Notes under the pieces: generated by a model
Databases searched by the model: none
Seen by the model: the letters and a program-made list of their open reading frames with translations, nothing else
Told to the model about the DNA's origin: nothing
Made by a program: the position numbers and the translations under genes
Origin: Mesorhizobium sp. AR10
GTDB taxonomy: Bacteria > Pseudomonadota > Alphaproteobacteria > Rhizobiales > Rhizobiaceae
DNA length: 64,000 bases
Assembly: GCF_024746795.1 (NCBI RefSeq)
Contig: NZ_CP080524.1
Coordinates: 2,458,001 to 2,522,000 of the forward strand
Direction: 5' to 3'
Part shown: piece by piece, positions 42,762-51,661 of the stretch
How positions within the stretch are numbered: the first letter of the stretch is position 1
Layout of the letters: each line of letters opens with the position of its first letter

Positions 42762-43949
42762 TCAACCAATCAGACCGGATCTGACAAGGGCTTCAGTCTC
42801 GCTTTCCGCAATGCCGAAGCGCGCCAGCACGATCGCCGGCCGACAGTTGTCATCGGCCGGCATGGTGGCAGGCGTCGGTTGGGAGCCCGAGAAGCGCGGC
42901 GCGGGCGCTGGGCGCTCAAGCCCGCCGGCCTTCACAAAGGCGTTGCGAGCACGATTATGAGGATGATCCCTGGCCTCCCGCAATGACAGCACCGGCGCAA
43001 CGCAGGCATCGGTCTCGGCAAACAGACCGGCCCAGTCATCGCGCGACTTTTGCCTGACCCGATCTGCAATGGCTGCGCGCATCTCTCGCCACAATGTCCT
43101 GTCGTATTGTCCGCGGACAAAACGCTCGTCGAGCGGCAGCAGTTTTGCGAATTCGGCGAAGAATCGGGGCTCAAGGCAACCGACGGCGATGTGCCGTCCG
43201 TCCGCCGTCTCATAGGTATCATAGAAAGGCGCGCCGGAATCGAGCACGTTCGCGCCACGCGTATCGCTCCATAGACCTGCCGCCATTAAGGCATGCACAG
43301 GTGTCGCCAGCATTGAAGCACCCTCGACCATTGCCGCGTCGATCACCTGGCCCTTGCCGGTGCGCGAGCGCTGGAACAGCGCGGCGAGGGCGCCGGCAAT
43401 CAACATCATGGCACCGCCGCCATAGTCGGCGACGAGGTTGAGCGGCGGGACTGGCCGGCCTGCTTCCTGGCCGATGGCGTGCAGCACGCCGGAATAGGCG
43501 AGATAGGTGATGTCGTGGCCGGCGCGACCCGAAAGCGGTCCGTGCTGGCCGAAGCCGGTCATGCGGCCGTAGATCAGCGCCGGGTTGCGTGCCAGTGCGG
43601 TGTCCGGCCCGAGACCCAGCCGCTCCATCACGCCAGGACGAAAGCCTTCGACCAACATGTCGGCACGTTCGGCAAGGCGCAGCACCAGCTCGGTGCCTTC
43701 CCGGCGCTTCAGATCGATCCGCAGGATAGAGCGGCCGTGGCGGTCCAGATCGTATTCCTCCGGCAGCGACAGGAACGGCCGGCTCGAACCGGCGCGCTCG
43801 ATGCGCAACACCTCGGCTCCCATTTCCGACAGCATCAGGCCGGCCAGCGGCACGGGCCCAAGCCCGGCCATCTCGATCACCGTCAGGCCGGCGAGCGGGC
43901 CGGTCTTGGCCGAGCCGGAGACGTCGGTACTCACGGCCGGGGCACTCAT
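42762..43949 (-). CDS. CaiB/BaiF family CoA-transferase (alpha-methylacyl-CoA racemase-like)
   Basis: A 395-aa class III CoA-transferase fold protein: GPLAGLTVIEMAGLGPVPLAGLMLSEMGAEVLRIER, YDLDRHGRSILRIDLKRREG, ADMLVEGFRPGVMERLGLGPD, and GHDITYLAYSGVLHAIG followed by NLVADYGGGAMMLIAGALAALFQR. The HDI and ADYGGG segments match the His/Asp general bases of alpha-methylacyl-CoA racemase. It follows the SDR gene by 6 nt, so the two probably act on the same acyl-CoA. Confidence 0.9.
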   Translation of the reverse strand: MSAPAVSTDVSGSAKTGPLAGLTVIEMAGLGPVPLAGLMLSEMGAEVLRIERAGSSRPFLSLPEEYDLDRHGRSILRIDLKRREGTELVLRLAERADMLVEGFRPGVMERLGLGPDTALARNPALIYGRMTGFGQHGPLSGRAGHDITYLAYSGVLHAIGQEAGRPVPPLNLVADYGGGAMMLIAGALAALFQRSRTGKGQVIDAAMVEGASMLATPVHALMAAGLWSDTRGANVLDSGAPFYDTYETADGRHIAVGCLEPRFFAEFAKLLPLDERFVRGQYDRTLWREMRAAIADRVRQKSRDDWAGLFAETDACVAPVLSLREARDHPHNRARNAFVKAGGLERPAPAPRFSGSQPTPATMPADDNCRPAIVLARFGIAESETEALVRSGLIG

Positions 43950-43955
43950 GGCTGG

Positions 43956-44717
43956 CTACTTCGGCGCCATGCGAATGGCGCCATCGAGGCGGATGGTCTC
44001 GCCGTTCAGCATCTGGTTCTCGACGATATGGAGCACAAGTGCCGCATATTCGGAAGGCTCACCCAGACGCGACGGGAAGGGCACCGCAGCCCCCAGCGAA
44101 TCCTGGACGTCCTGCGGCATGCCGGCCATCATCGGTGTCTTGAAGATGCCGGGCGCGATGGTGCAGACGCGAATGCCTGAGCGGGCCAGGTCGCGGGCCA
44201 CCGGCAGCGTCATGCCGACGACTCCGCCCTTGGACGCCGAATAGGCGGCCTGGCCGATCTGGCCGTCATAGGCGGCGACCGATGCGGTGTTGACGACGAC
44301 GCCGCGCTCGCCGCCCTGCAGGGGCTCGAGCTTCGCAGCGCGGTCGGCAACAAGGCGGATCATGTTGAAGGTGCCGATGAGGTTGATCTCGATGACCTTG
44401 CGGTATTGTTCCAGCGGGTGCGGACCCTCCTTGCCGATGGTTTTCACACCGATGGCGATGCCGGCGCAATTGACCAGGATGCGCGGTGCGCCGAGCCTCT
44501 TTTCCACCTCCGCGACTGCTGCGGCACCACTGTCGGCGCTGCTCACGTCGCATTGGACGGCGATACCGCCGATGTCGCCCGCCACCTTCGCTGCCCGGTC
44601 GATGCCGATATCGAATATGGCGACGTCGGCGCCTTTCGCGGCAAGAGCGCGGGCTGTCGCCTCGCCGAGGCCAGAGCCGCCGCCGGTGACGATCGCAATC
44701 TGGCCATTCGGGTTCAT
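43956..44717 (-). CDS. SDR family 3-hydroxyacyl-CoA dehydrogenase-like protein
   Basis: A 253-aa classical [39 protein letters not shown], catalytic Ser in NTASVAAY and YSASK. The overall pattern, including [29 protein letters not shown], is that of type II 3-hydroxyacyl-CoA dehydrogenases (HSD17B10-like). The ATG at 44717 has GGAGG 8 nt upstream; a TTG 15 nt earlier overlaps that site. Operon with the CaiB-type gene. Confidence 0.9.
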   Translation of the reverse strand: MNPNGQIAIVTGGGSGLGEATARALAAKGADVAIFDIGIDRAAKVAGDIGGIAVQCDVSSADSGAAAVAEVEKRLGAPRILVNCAGIAIGVKTIGKEGPHPLEQYRKVIEINLIGTFNMIRLVADRAAKLEPLQGGERGVVVNTASVAAYDGQIGQAAYSASKGGVVGMTLPVARDLARSGIRVCTIAPGIFKTPMMAGMPQDVQDSLGAAVPFPSRLGEPSEYAALVLHIVENQMLNGETIRLDGAIRMAPK

Positions 44718-44756
44718 ACCGGTATCCTCCAACCTCTCAGGATCATGCTGCGAAGC

Positions 44757-44806
44757 CTATTGCATCGGTCCGAAGATCGGAATCGATTTTCGGACCGATG
44801 CAATAG
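44757..44806. repeat. Long perfect palindrome between GNAT and SDR genes
   Basis: CTATTGCATCGGTCCGA (44757-44773) and TCGGACCGATGCAATAG (44790-44806) form a 17-bp perfect stem with a 16-nt loop. It lies in the 105-bp gap between two minus-strand genes and could stop or attenuate read-through. The form suggests a dispersed repeat. Confidence 0.75.
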
Positions 44807-44837
44807 ATTCGAAAACACAGAGCGGAGGCGCAACCTG

Positions 44838-45362
44838 TCAGGCGATGGCGGCAATCCGCGCCAGGTCGGCATGGCAGACCTCACCTGAGAGCCGCGCCAC
44901 GGCGCCCGGTTCGATCTCATGCGACAGCAGCCGGTCAAGATCGACCGGGCGCGGCATGGAGATCTGCCCGCGCGGGATTTTCTTGAAGCCAAGCGGGCCA
45001 TAGTAAGGCTCGTCGCCGACGAGCATCACGGCCGGCACGCCGGCCTTGCCAGCGGCCTCCAGCGCGATCGCCACCAGCCGGCGGCCGATACCGAGATTCT
45101 TGAAGGCCGGCCGTACGGCGAGCGGCCCGAGCATCAGTGCACGGCCAGAGCCGGCGGCGATGCGCGTCATCCGCACAGAGGCGACGACGATGTCGCCATC
45201 GACGGCCACGAAAGACAGGGCGCGCTCATGCGGGCCTGCCTCGCGGATCTTGTAGGCGGCCAGCACGAAACGACCCGGCCCGAAGGCTTCTTCGTTGATG
45301 GCTTCGACTTGGGGGTCATGCGCCGGAGTTTCCGGCAGGTATTTCACGTCGGCAAGGCTCAT
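44838..45362 (-). CDS. GNAT family N-acetyltransferase
   Basis: A 174-aa acetyltransferase: LMLGPLAVRPAFKNLGIGRRLVAIALEAAGKAGVPAVMLVGDEPYYGPLGF. The Q/R-x-x-G-x-G loop is NLGIGRR and the YYxxxGF motif is present, as in YhbS-type predicted acetyltransferases. Substrate unknown. Separated from the downstream SDR by a strong palindrome, so probably a separate transcript. Confidence 0.88.
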   Translation of the reverse strand: MSLADVKYLPETPAHDPQVEAINEEAFGPGRFVLAAYKIREAGPHERALSFVAVDGDIVVASVRMTRIAAGSGRALMLGPLAVRPAFKNLGIGRRLVAIALEAAGKAGVPAVMLVGDEPYYGPLGFKKIPRGQISMPRPVDLDRLLSHEIEPGAVARLSGEVCHADLARIAAIA

Positions 45363-45631
45363 GGTCTTTGCGTTCCGGTCTACGAGGAAAGGTTTGCTGC
45401 AAGCGGCAGCGTTCGCCAGTCAGCGCATCAAGCGCGGGCGCCCTTTCGTCGTCGGTCGAACCGGATCAAAGCAAAGTCGAACATGCGGATTTTCCGCTAG
45501 CACCAATTGTCAGCCTCCGCAATCAGCCGTTTTCGTCAGCCGCCCCCGCCGAGTGACGGTCTGTTCAGTGCCTGGCGACTTCGGCACGGCTGCTTTGCGC
45601 CTATATGGGCACAAAGACGAAAGGGCATTGC

Positions 45632-46621
45632 ATGGGATTGCTGGTCGAAGGCAGATGGCAGGATCGCTGGTATGACACCAAAGCCAGCGGCGGCAAGTTC
45701 GTGCGGACGCAGGCGCAGTGGCGTGACTGGATCACCGTCGACGGTGCGCCGGCGCAAGACCGCAGCCACGGCTTCAAGGCCGAGCCTGGCCGCTATCATC
45801 TCTATGTCTCGCTTGCCTGTCCGTGGGCGCACCGGACGCTGATCTTTCGGGCGCTGAAAAAGCTCGAAGGCATCATCTCCGTTTCGATCGTGCATCATTT
45901 CATGGGCGCGAACGGCTGGACATTCCTGGCGGAAGACGGCGCCACCGGCGACACGCTTTATGGTCTCGACTTCCTGCATCAGATCTACACCAAGGCCGAT
46001 CCTACCTATTCGGGCCGGGTGACGGTGCCGGTGCTGTGGGACAAACGAGAGCAGACAATTGTCTCCAACGAATCCTCCGAGATCATCCGGATGCTCAATT
46101 CGGCCTTCGACGCATGGGGCGATGCCAGTCTCGATTTCTATCCGAAAGCGCTGCGAGGCGAGATCGACCGCATCAATGTGCTGGTCTATCCCTCGGTCAA
46201 CAACGGCGTCTATCGAACCGGCTTCGCCACCACACAAGGCGCCTATGAAGAAGCATTTGGCGAGTTGTTCTCGGCACTCGATACGCTGGAGGATCGCCTG
46301 TCACGCCAGCGCTATCTGGTCGGCGACCGGATCACCGAGGCCGACTGGCGGCTGTTCACCACGCTGGTGCGCTTCGATCCCGTCTATGTCGGCCATTTCA
46401 AATGCAATCTGCGCCGCATTGCCGACTATCCGAACCTGTCGAACTATCTGCGCGATCTTTACCAAGTACCTCGCGTCGCGGGCACGGTGAATCTGCACCA
46501 CATCAAGGCGCATTATTACGGTAGCCACGAGACGATCAACCCGACGCGGATCGTCCCGGTAGGGCCCGAACTGGACTATGCCGCGCTGCATGATCGGACG
46601 CGGTTCAGGAAGGCCGCTTGA
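45632..46621 (+). CDS. Glutathionyl-hydroquinone reductase (Xi-class glutathione S-transferase)
   Basis: A 329-aa Xi-class GST. The catalytic motif is SLACPWAHRTLIFRALKKLEG with Cys63; WDKREQTIVSNESSEIIRMLN and RYLVGDRITEADWRLFTTLVRFDPVYVGHFKCN are family hallmarks. It reduces glutathionyl-hydroquinones to free hydroquinones, a quinone repair role. The start at 45632 (MGLLVEGRW) has AAAGGG 8 nt upstream; the frame opens at 45605. Not linked to the aromatic operon but could support it. Confidence 0.92.
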   Translation: MGLLVEGRWQDRWYDTKASGGKFVRTQAQWRDWITVDGAPAQDRSHGFKAEPGRYHLYVSLACPWAHRTLIFRALKKLEGIISVSIVHHFMGANGWTFLAEDGATGDTLYGLDFLHQIYTKADPTYSGRVTVPVLWDKREQTIVSNESSEIIRMLNSAFDAWGDASLDFYPKALRGEIDRINVLVYPSVNNGVYRTGFATTQGAYEEAFGELFSALDTLEDRLSRQRYLVGDRITEADWRLFTTLVRFDPVYVGHFKCNLRRIADYPNLSNYLRDLYQVPRVAGTVNLHHIKAHYYGSHETINPTRIVPVGPELDYAALHDRTRFRKAA

Positions 46622-46622
46622 T

Positions 46623-47123
46623 CTACCAGTAGGGCGAGGGTGGTTCGCCGCCAAGCACTTCAGCGATCCGCCGTAGCGTCGCCGGCGTTGTTTCTTTCGG
46701 CAGACTGTCGAGTGGGAAGAAGCGGCCTTCGGCGATCTCGTGGTCCGGCAATTTGGGTGCGGCCTGGTTGAAGTGTTCGATCAGGTAGAGGCCGACATGG
46801 TCGCGGCGGCTGGAGCGGCGGTTGAAATGCATCGATTTCAGCACTGGTGGGGCGGTCAAGGCGATGTTGCCTTCTTCGGCCAGCTCACGCGCCAGCGCCT
46901 CGGCCAGTGTCTCGCCGACCTCGACGCCACCGCCCGGAAACTGCCAGCCCGGAACGTAGGTGTGGCGGATGAGGAAGACGGAATTGGCAGTACGGTCATG
47001 GATCAGGCCGCGCACACCGAGCGTCATTGGTCGCCGCAGCACGAAATAGAGGTGGAACAGCCTTGCCCTGAGACCGGCCCAACCGGTCTGGCGGAAAGCG
47101 GCCTCCGTATTGGTCGCCATCAT
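46623..47123 (-). CDS. NUDIX hydrolase
   Basis: A 166-aa Nudix protein. The box is GGGVEVGETLAEALARELAEEGNI, fitting G-x5-E-x7-R-E-x2-E-E-x-G-x. FPGG and the later FFPLDSLP segment are as usual. Substrate unknown (nucleoside diphosphate derivative expected). Converges on the GST gene with a 1-nt gap and is divergent from the metallophosphoesterase gene. Confidence 0.92.
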   Translation of the reverse strand: MMATNTEAAFRQTGWAGLRARLFHLYFVLRRPMTLGVRGLIHDRTANSVFLIRHTYVPGWQFPGGGVEVGETLAEALARELAEEGNIALTAPPVLKSMHFNRRSSRRDHVGLYLIEHFNQAAPKLPDHEIAEGRFFPLDSLPKETTPATLRRIAEVLGGEPPSPYW

Positions 47124-47173
47124 CCTTGAAACCGTGAGTGGAAAGCGGGGGGCGCGTCGCTTATGAAGGAGGA

Positions 47174-48109
47174 ATGTTCAGGCTCGCGCATATTTCCGAT
47201 GTCCATCTGGGGCCACTCCCCGATGTAACCTATCGCGATCTCGCCTCCAAGCGCGTGGTCGGCTACGTCAACTGGCAGCGCAATCGCCGCCGCCATATGC
47301 ACGACGCCGTCATCGACACGATCGTCGCCGACATGAAGGCGAGCGCACCCGACCACCTCGCTGTGACCGGCGATCTGGTCAATCTGGCGCTCGATGGCGA
47401 GATCGAGATGGCCAAACACTGGCTTGAGACGCTGGGCTCTCCCGATGACGTGTCGGTCGTTCCGGGAAACCACGACGCCTATGTGCCAGGCGCCTTCGAC
47501 AAGACCTGCCGGTCCTGGGCGGCGTGGATGAGCGGCGACGGCGTCAGCACTCCGGTCGATCGCAACGCCTTTCCCTATCTGCGCGTGCGCGGCAATGTCG
47601 CACTGATCGGTGTCTCGACAGCGCGTGCCACGGCCCCGTTCATGGCCAACGGCTTTTTTCTCGAAGGCCAGGCCAAAAGGCTGGGCACGGTGCTCGACGC
47701 AACGGCCAAGCGCGACTTGTTCCGGGTGATCATGATCCACCATCCGCCAGTGCGCGGCGCCGTTTCTCAGTATAAGCGGCTGTTCGGCATCGCCCGCTTC
47801 CACAAGACCGTTCACCGGCACGGGGCCGAACTCGTGCTACACGGCCATTCGCATCTGCCGTCGCTGTTCTTCATCGGCGGACGCGGCGCCAGAATTCCGA
47901 TCGTCGGTGTTGCTGCCGCTGGGCAGGCGCCTGGCGGCAGGAACCCGGCAGCACAGTACAATCTGCTCGATATCGACGGCGAGAAGGGCGACTGGCGGAT
48001 CAGGCTGACGCGACGCGGCCTGACGGGGCCGGCCATACCGCCTTCCGATCTGCAGGTGCTGGAGCTTGGCGCGGATACCGAAGCATCCCGGCCACTGATC
48101 AAAAGCTGA
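47174..48109 (+). CDS. Calcineurin-like metallophosphoesterase
   Basis: A 311-aa dimetal phosphoesterase. Motifs in order: AHISDVHLG, VTGDLVN, VPGNHDAYV, MIHHPP and LHGHSHLPS, all ligands present. Relatives include cyclic nucleotide phosphodiesterases and UDP-diacylglucosamine hydrolases; the specificity is open. The ATG at 47174 has AAGGAGGA only 1 nt away, an unusually short spacing; a GTG at 47138 is an alternative start without a better site. Confidence 0.9.
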   Translation: MFRLAHISDVHLGPLPDVTYRDLASKRVVGYVNWQRNRRRHMHDAVIDTIVADMKASAPDHLAVTGDLVNLALDGEIEMAKHWLETLGSPDDVSVVPGNHDAYVPGAFDKTCRSWAAWMSGDGVSTPVDRNAFPYLRVRGNVALIGVSTARATAPFMANGFFLEGQAKRLGTVLDATAKRDLFRVIMIHHPPVRGAVSQYKRLFGIARFHKTVHRHGAELVLHGHSHLPSLFFIGGRGARIPIVGVAAAGQAPGGRNPAAQYNLLDIDGEKGDWRIRLTRRGLTGPAIPPSDLQVLELGADTEASRPLIKS

Positions 48110-48716
48110 TTTTCATCGCCATGAGGCGATCCCAGAACAGCGCGGCCGACACGGCCAGCCCGACAAGCGCGCCGGCGGTGATCACGCCGAGGCCGGAAAA
48201 GAAGGTCGACCAGCCATTGCCGCGCGTGGCGGATTGCAGCGGCGGCTCGGCTTCCGGCGCGGCAGCGCGTCTCATGCCGGCGACAGCCTGCTCGACTCCG
48301 CCTTCCATCATCCGCTGGCGCTCGACGACGCGCTCCGCCAGATAGCGCGTCACCTGATCGGCAACGGGTTTCATATCGGTCGATTCGGCGAGCACCACAC
48401 GGCCGACGCGCGTATCCCTGAGGAAGCGATAGGTGCGGCGATCGCGCCCCATGGCGACATGGCTGACGGCATCGATCCACAGGCGCGGCTGCAGACCGGA
48501 CGACACGGCGAAGTCGAAATTGTCCATGTCGGCCGGCACCTCCGCGAAGACGGGGGCAAGTTCGGCGGCAAGCAAATCGAGCCGCATGCGATGCGCCTCG
48601 CGCATGTCGACCACGACATCGTCGCGGTCGGCGAATGCATTCTTCACGTCGCGAATGGCATCGGACAGTTTGTGCGACTGAACGATGGGGGTGATTTTCT
48701 CGCCTGTGTCCTTCAT
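48099..48716 (-). CDS. Hypothetical protein with C-terminal transmembrane helix
   Basis: About 205 aa. A soluble N-terminal part (SHKLSDAIRDVKNAFADRDDVVVDMREAHRMRLDLLAAELAPVFAEVPADMDNFDF and WIDAVSHVAMGRDRRTYRFLRD) ends in a single C-terminal transmembrane helix (FFSGLGVITAGALVGLAVSAALFW). Similar rhizobial proteins are known only as conserved hypotheticals. ATGs at 48722 and 48716 share GAGG; spacing favours 48716. Its 3' end overlaps the convergent phosphoesterase gene by 11 bp. Confidence 0.75.
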   Translation of the reverse strand: MKDTGEKITPIVQSHKLSDAIRDVKNAFADRDDVVVDMREAHRMRLDLLAAELAPVFAEVPADMDNFDFAVSSGLQPRLWIDAVSHVAMGRDRRTYRFLRDTRVGRVVLAESTDMKPVADQVTRYLAERVVERQRMMEGGVEQAVAGMRRAAAPEAEPPLQSATRGNGWSTFFSGLGVITAGALVGLAVSAALFWDRLMAMKISF

Positions 48717-48789
48717 CGGCATTTGCCTCGCGGGTCTGGTTAACAGCGAGTTAACACAGCCGCCGGCAAATTGCACTGGCGTGTTGCGG

Positions 48790-49593
48790 TCAGCCCGTCG
48801 CTGTCTCAAGCCCCGGACGTGGGCGCCTGCTGCGGCGGTTCATATTGCGGCGCACGACCTCGGCAATCAGGCCTGGCGCTTCCTCGACCAGCATATGACC
48901 GGCCTTCAGCACATGATGCAGGTGAAAATGCACCGGCAGATCATCGGCCTGAGTGAAGGGCAGCACCGCATCGTCTGTTCCCCAGACCACCATGACCGGC
49001 ATGTTCAGCGTGTCGAATTGTTCGCGCGGGATGACACCCTGTCGATCGTCCCTGGTCATGGCGGCCGCGATTTCGACAAGTTTCTGCAACTGACCGGGAC
49101 GCCGGCGCATGTCGGCAAGAATATCGACAATGCGCTCCGAAGGCAGGCTTTGCGGTCCGGACATCGCAGCGAGGCAAGCGCGAACTTCATCCTTGTCGGC
49201 AGCCGCGGCGTAGCGGCGCAACAGCGGTCCATTGATCTCCGTCCCAAAACCACCCGGCGCCAAAAGCGTCAGCGATGCTATTTTTTCGGGCTCGGCCAAT
49301 GCAATCAGCGTTGCCACCGCTCCACCCATCGAATGGCCGACGAGATGCACCCTTTTTAGTCCGCGCGCGGCTATATCCGCGAGAACGGCCCGGGCGGCCG
49401 TCTTGGCGGGACCGCTGCCCGGAAAATCGAGGGATAGGCCATGGCCAGGAAGGTCATAGGATAGGGCCCGAATCCCAGGCAACAGCGCCGAGGTTACCTC
49501 GCGCCAGACTTCGTGGCTGCCGCCGAAGCCGTGCAAGAAGACGATCGTCTTCGAGCCGGTGCCCCGTTCGGCAGCGTAAAGAGATGAGATCAT
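48790..49593 (-). CDS. Alpha/beta hydrolase
   Basis: A 267-aa single-domain hydrolase: IVFLHGFGGSHEVWREVTSALLPGIRALSYDLPGHGLS, the nucleophile elbow VGHSMGGAVA, WGTDDAVLPF with Asp and KAGHMLVEEAPGLIAE with the catalytic His. Substrate unknown; the pattern fits C-C hydrolases, esterases or the acyl-lipoyl hydrolase-like group. Stands alone on the minus strand. Confidence 0.9.
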   Translation of the reverse strand: MISSLYAAERGTGSKTIVFLHGFGGSHEVWREVTSALLPGIRALSYDLPGHGLSLDFPGSGPAKTAARAVLADIAARGLKRVHLVGHSMGGAVATLIALAEPEKIASLTLLAPGGFGTEINGPLLRRYAAAADKDEVRACLAAMSGPQSLPSERIVDILADMRRRPGQLQKLVEIAAAMTRDDRQGVIPREQFDTLNMPVMVVWGTDDAVLPFTQADDLPVHFHLHHVLKAGHMLVEEAPGLIAEVVRRNMNRRSRRPRPGLETATG

Positions 49594-49716
49594 GAAAATG
49601 TATGATTTCGTTGCAAGATCGGGCAGAACACCGAGTTTTAAATTGTGGCTGGATCGCTCTTTGTCAAGAACGATGGTCAGTAAAACTTCCGCGCTCAGTG
49701 CGCAGTTTAAAAGAAA

Positions 49717-51489
49717 CTAGCTGGCATTGCCAAGCCCGGCTGCGTGCAGAGCCTCGATCAGCCGGTCGGTCAGGTCGGCCGGATATTTTCTGTCGACGAA
49801 AGTCGCGCGTGGATCGGCGGCGAATTTCGGAAATTTGGCAGTCAGTTCGTCCACGAGTTTGCTTGCCAGTTGATCGCGGCCGGCGGCTTTCGCGCCGATC
49901 AGCCGCGCAGCCAGATAATGCGATTTCGTTGCTGTCGTTCGCAATGCATCGCTGGCAAGCGCGGCCTTGTCCATGTTGCCCAGCATGAACTCACCGACAA
50001 AGAGCCCGAAATCCCACCAGGTAGGATGGCCGCTGGCGGTATCGACCGCGTGAGCAAGGATCGGTGTTCCCTCTGCGTATTTACCGGCGAAAATCAGTCC
50101 ATAGCCATAAGCCGCGGCCATGCCGAGGTCGTATGGGTTGAGCTCGTAGGCCTTGTGCATCCAGCGGATCGATTCTTCGGAATTGCCGAGGCGCGAATTG
50201 AGGTAGCCATAGGCGCGATGCGCATAGGGGCTCGTCGGTCCCATCTGTACGGCGCGATGGGCGAACGACATCGCCTGTTCGACCGTTGCACCGGGCGGAT
50301 AGGCGTAGTGATCGGTTACCGCCTCAAGATGCAGGGACGCGAGTTCCGAATAGACCAGCGACGACTTTGCGTCCCTGTTGGCCAGGTTTTCGAGACAGCG
50401 ATAGGCAGCCTCATGGCTCTTGGCGCTCTGATCGAGATAGTATTTGTCGTTGAGCACCAGACATTCGGTTAGGCCGGTCCCAATGCCGCTCTGTTCGATA
50501 TAGCCGTAGATCGTTCCAGAGGCGGGAATGGTCGAACTCAAGATGTTGGCGATACTGTCCTCGACGGCGGCGGGGGCGCTGTCGGCGGCGGTCAAATTGC
50601 GTGACAGCAACACGCGGCCGGTCGCGACGCTCTGAAGTTCGAGCGTGACATCGCCCGCCGCTGGCCCCGGCAGGATATCGAATACGAAACTGGTGGCGTC
50701 GGTGATCGGGTCGGGCGGGCCGTGGGCGTCGCGTCCGATGAAGTCGATGGTGTCAAAGCCGGCAAGGCCGGCGCGCAACGATGCAGCAACACGGGCAGCC
50801 TCGGCGCCATCGGCTTTCGCGGCGATATAGACCAGGGGCAAGGTCTCCACCGGAGGCGTTGCTATGCTGCTCGTTGCCGCTGCGGTCTCGATTGCCGAGG
50901 CTGCTTCATCGCTGTTGAGCAAGACATCGCCGCTTTGGCGAAGGATCAGCACACCCAGCATGGCGATGACCAGAGCCATCGCGCCCCAGAAGAGCTGGAG
51001 ATGGCGCGCCAACGAAGGCACCGGCTCGGGAACTGTCGAAGACATCAAAGAAGCAGGAGCGCCGACGCCGGGCTCTTCAGACAGCTCGGACAGGGCGGTC
51101 ACCGCCGCTGCTTGTTCGACCGGCTCTTGTCCGACCGGCAAGCGAATGGCGTTGAGTTCATAGGATGGAACATAGCCGCCGCGCGGAATGGCGATGCGGA
51201 CAGGTTCGGCAACGCCTTCGTTGGCGAAATAATGCTGCAAAAGCTCGCGCAGCCTGCCCGCCTGCACCCTGACCACGGCATCGGTCGACGGATCGAAATC
51301 GCCGTCCTTGCCGAAAACGTCCATGGCGATGGAAAAGCCCTTGAGCCTGTCGGCTTCGCCTGCCTGCTCGCGCTCGACGAGATAGCGCAGCAGTTTTCGC
51401 GCGCGTTCGGATCTCCCGAACGTTTCGCTGGCAAGCAATCGCTCCAACGTCTCGCGCACTGCGGGGGCGGCAGGCGTGGCATGCTGCAA
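49717..51489 (-). CDS. Winged-helix/transmembrane/TPR protein (adenylate-cyclase-associated type regulator)
   Basis: A 590-aa protein starting with TTG (GAGAGG 8-9 nt upstream). Residues 10-115 form an N-terminal domain (ETFGRSERARKLLRYLVEREQAGEADRLKGFSIAMDVFGKDGDFDPSTDAVVRVQAGRLRELLQHYF) common to rhizobial TPR 'adenylate cyclase-like' proteins. One transmembrane helix (LFWGAMALVIAMLGVLIL, about 165-182) is followed by a periplasmic part and TPR-like repeats (VQMGPTSPYAHRAYGYLNSRLGNSEESIRWMHKAYELNPYDLGMAAAYGYG). No cyclase catalytic domain is present. Probably a membrane-spanning sensor/regulator. Confidence 0.78.
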   Translation of the reverse strand: MQHATPAAPAVRETLERLLASETFGRSERARKLLRYLVEREQAGEADRLKGFSIAMDVFGKDGDFDPSTDAVVRVQAGRLRELLQHYFANEGVAEPVRIAIPRGGYVPSYELNAIRLPVGQEPVEQAAAVTALSELSEEPGVGAPASLMSSTVPEPVPSLARHLQLFWGAMALVIAMLGVLILRQSGDVLLNSDEAASAIETAAATSSIATPPVETLPLVYIAAKADGAEAARVAASLRAGLAGFDTIDFIGRDAHGPPDPITDATSFVFDILPGPAAGDVTLELQSVATGRVLLSRNLTAADSAPAAVEDSIANILSSTIPASGTIYGYIEQSGIGTGLTECLVLNDKYYLDQSAKSHEAAYRCLENLANRDAKSSLVYSELASLHLEAVTDHYAYPPGATVEQAMSFAHRAVQMGPTSPYAHRAYGYLNSRLGNSEESIRWMHKAYELNPYDLGMAAAYGYGLIFAGKYAEGTPILAHAVDTASGHPTWWDFGLFVGEFMLGNMDKAALASDALRTTATKSHYLAARLIGAKAAGRDQLASKLVDELTAKFPKFAADPRATFVDRKYPADLTDRLIEALHAAGLGNAS

Positions 51490-51661
51490 GTGTCGATCCT
51501 CTCGAAGTCGGCACAGGTTAAGGTTGGGATCATATAGTGCCTACAGTGCCATACAAGCATGCATGCATTATGCGATCACGTACCCCACCAGATATTTCCC
51601 GGTGGGTTAACGCATGACCCGGAAAACCGGAGATGCCCGGATCATGCGCAGACGTAAAAGC

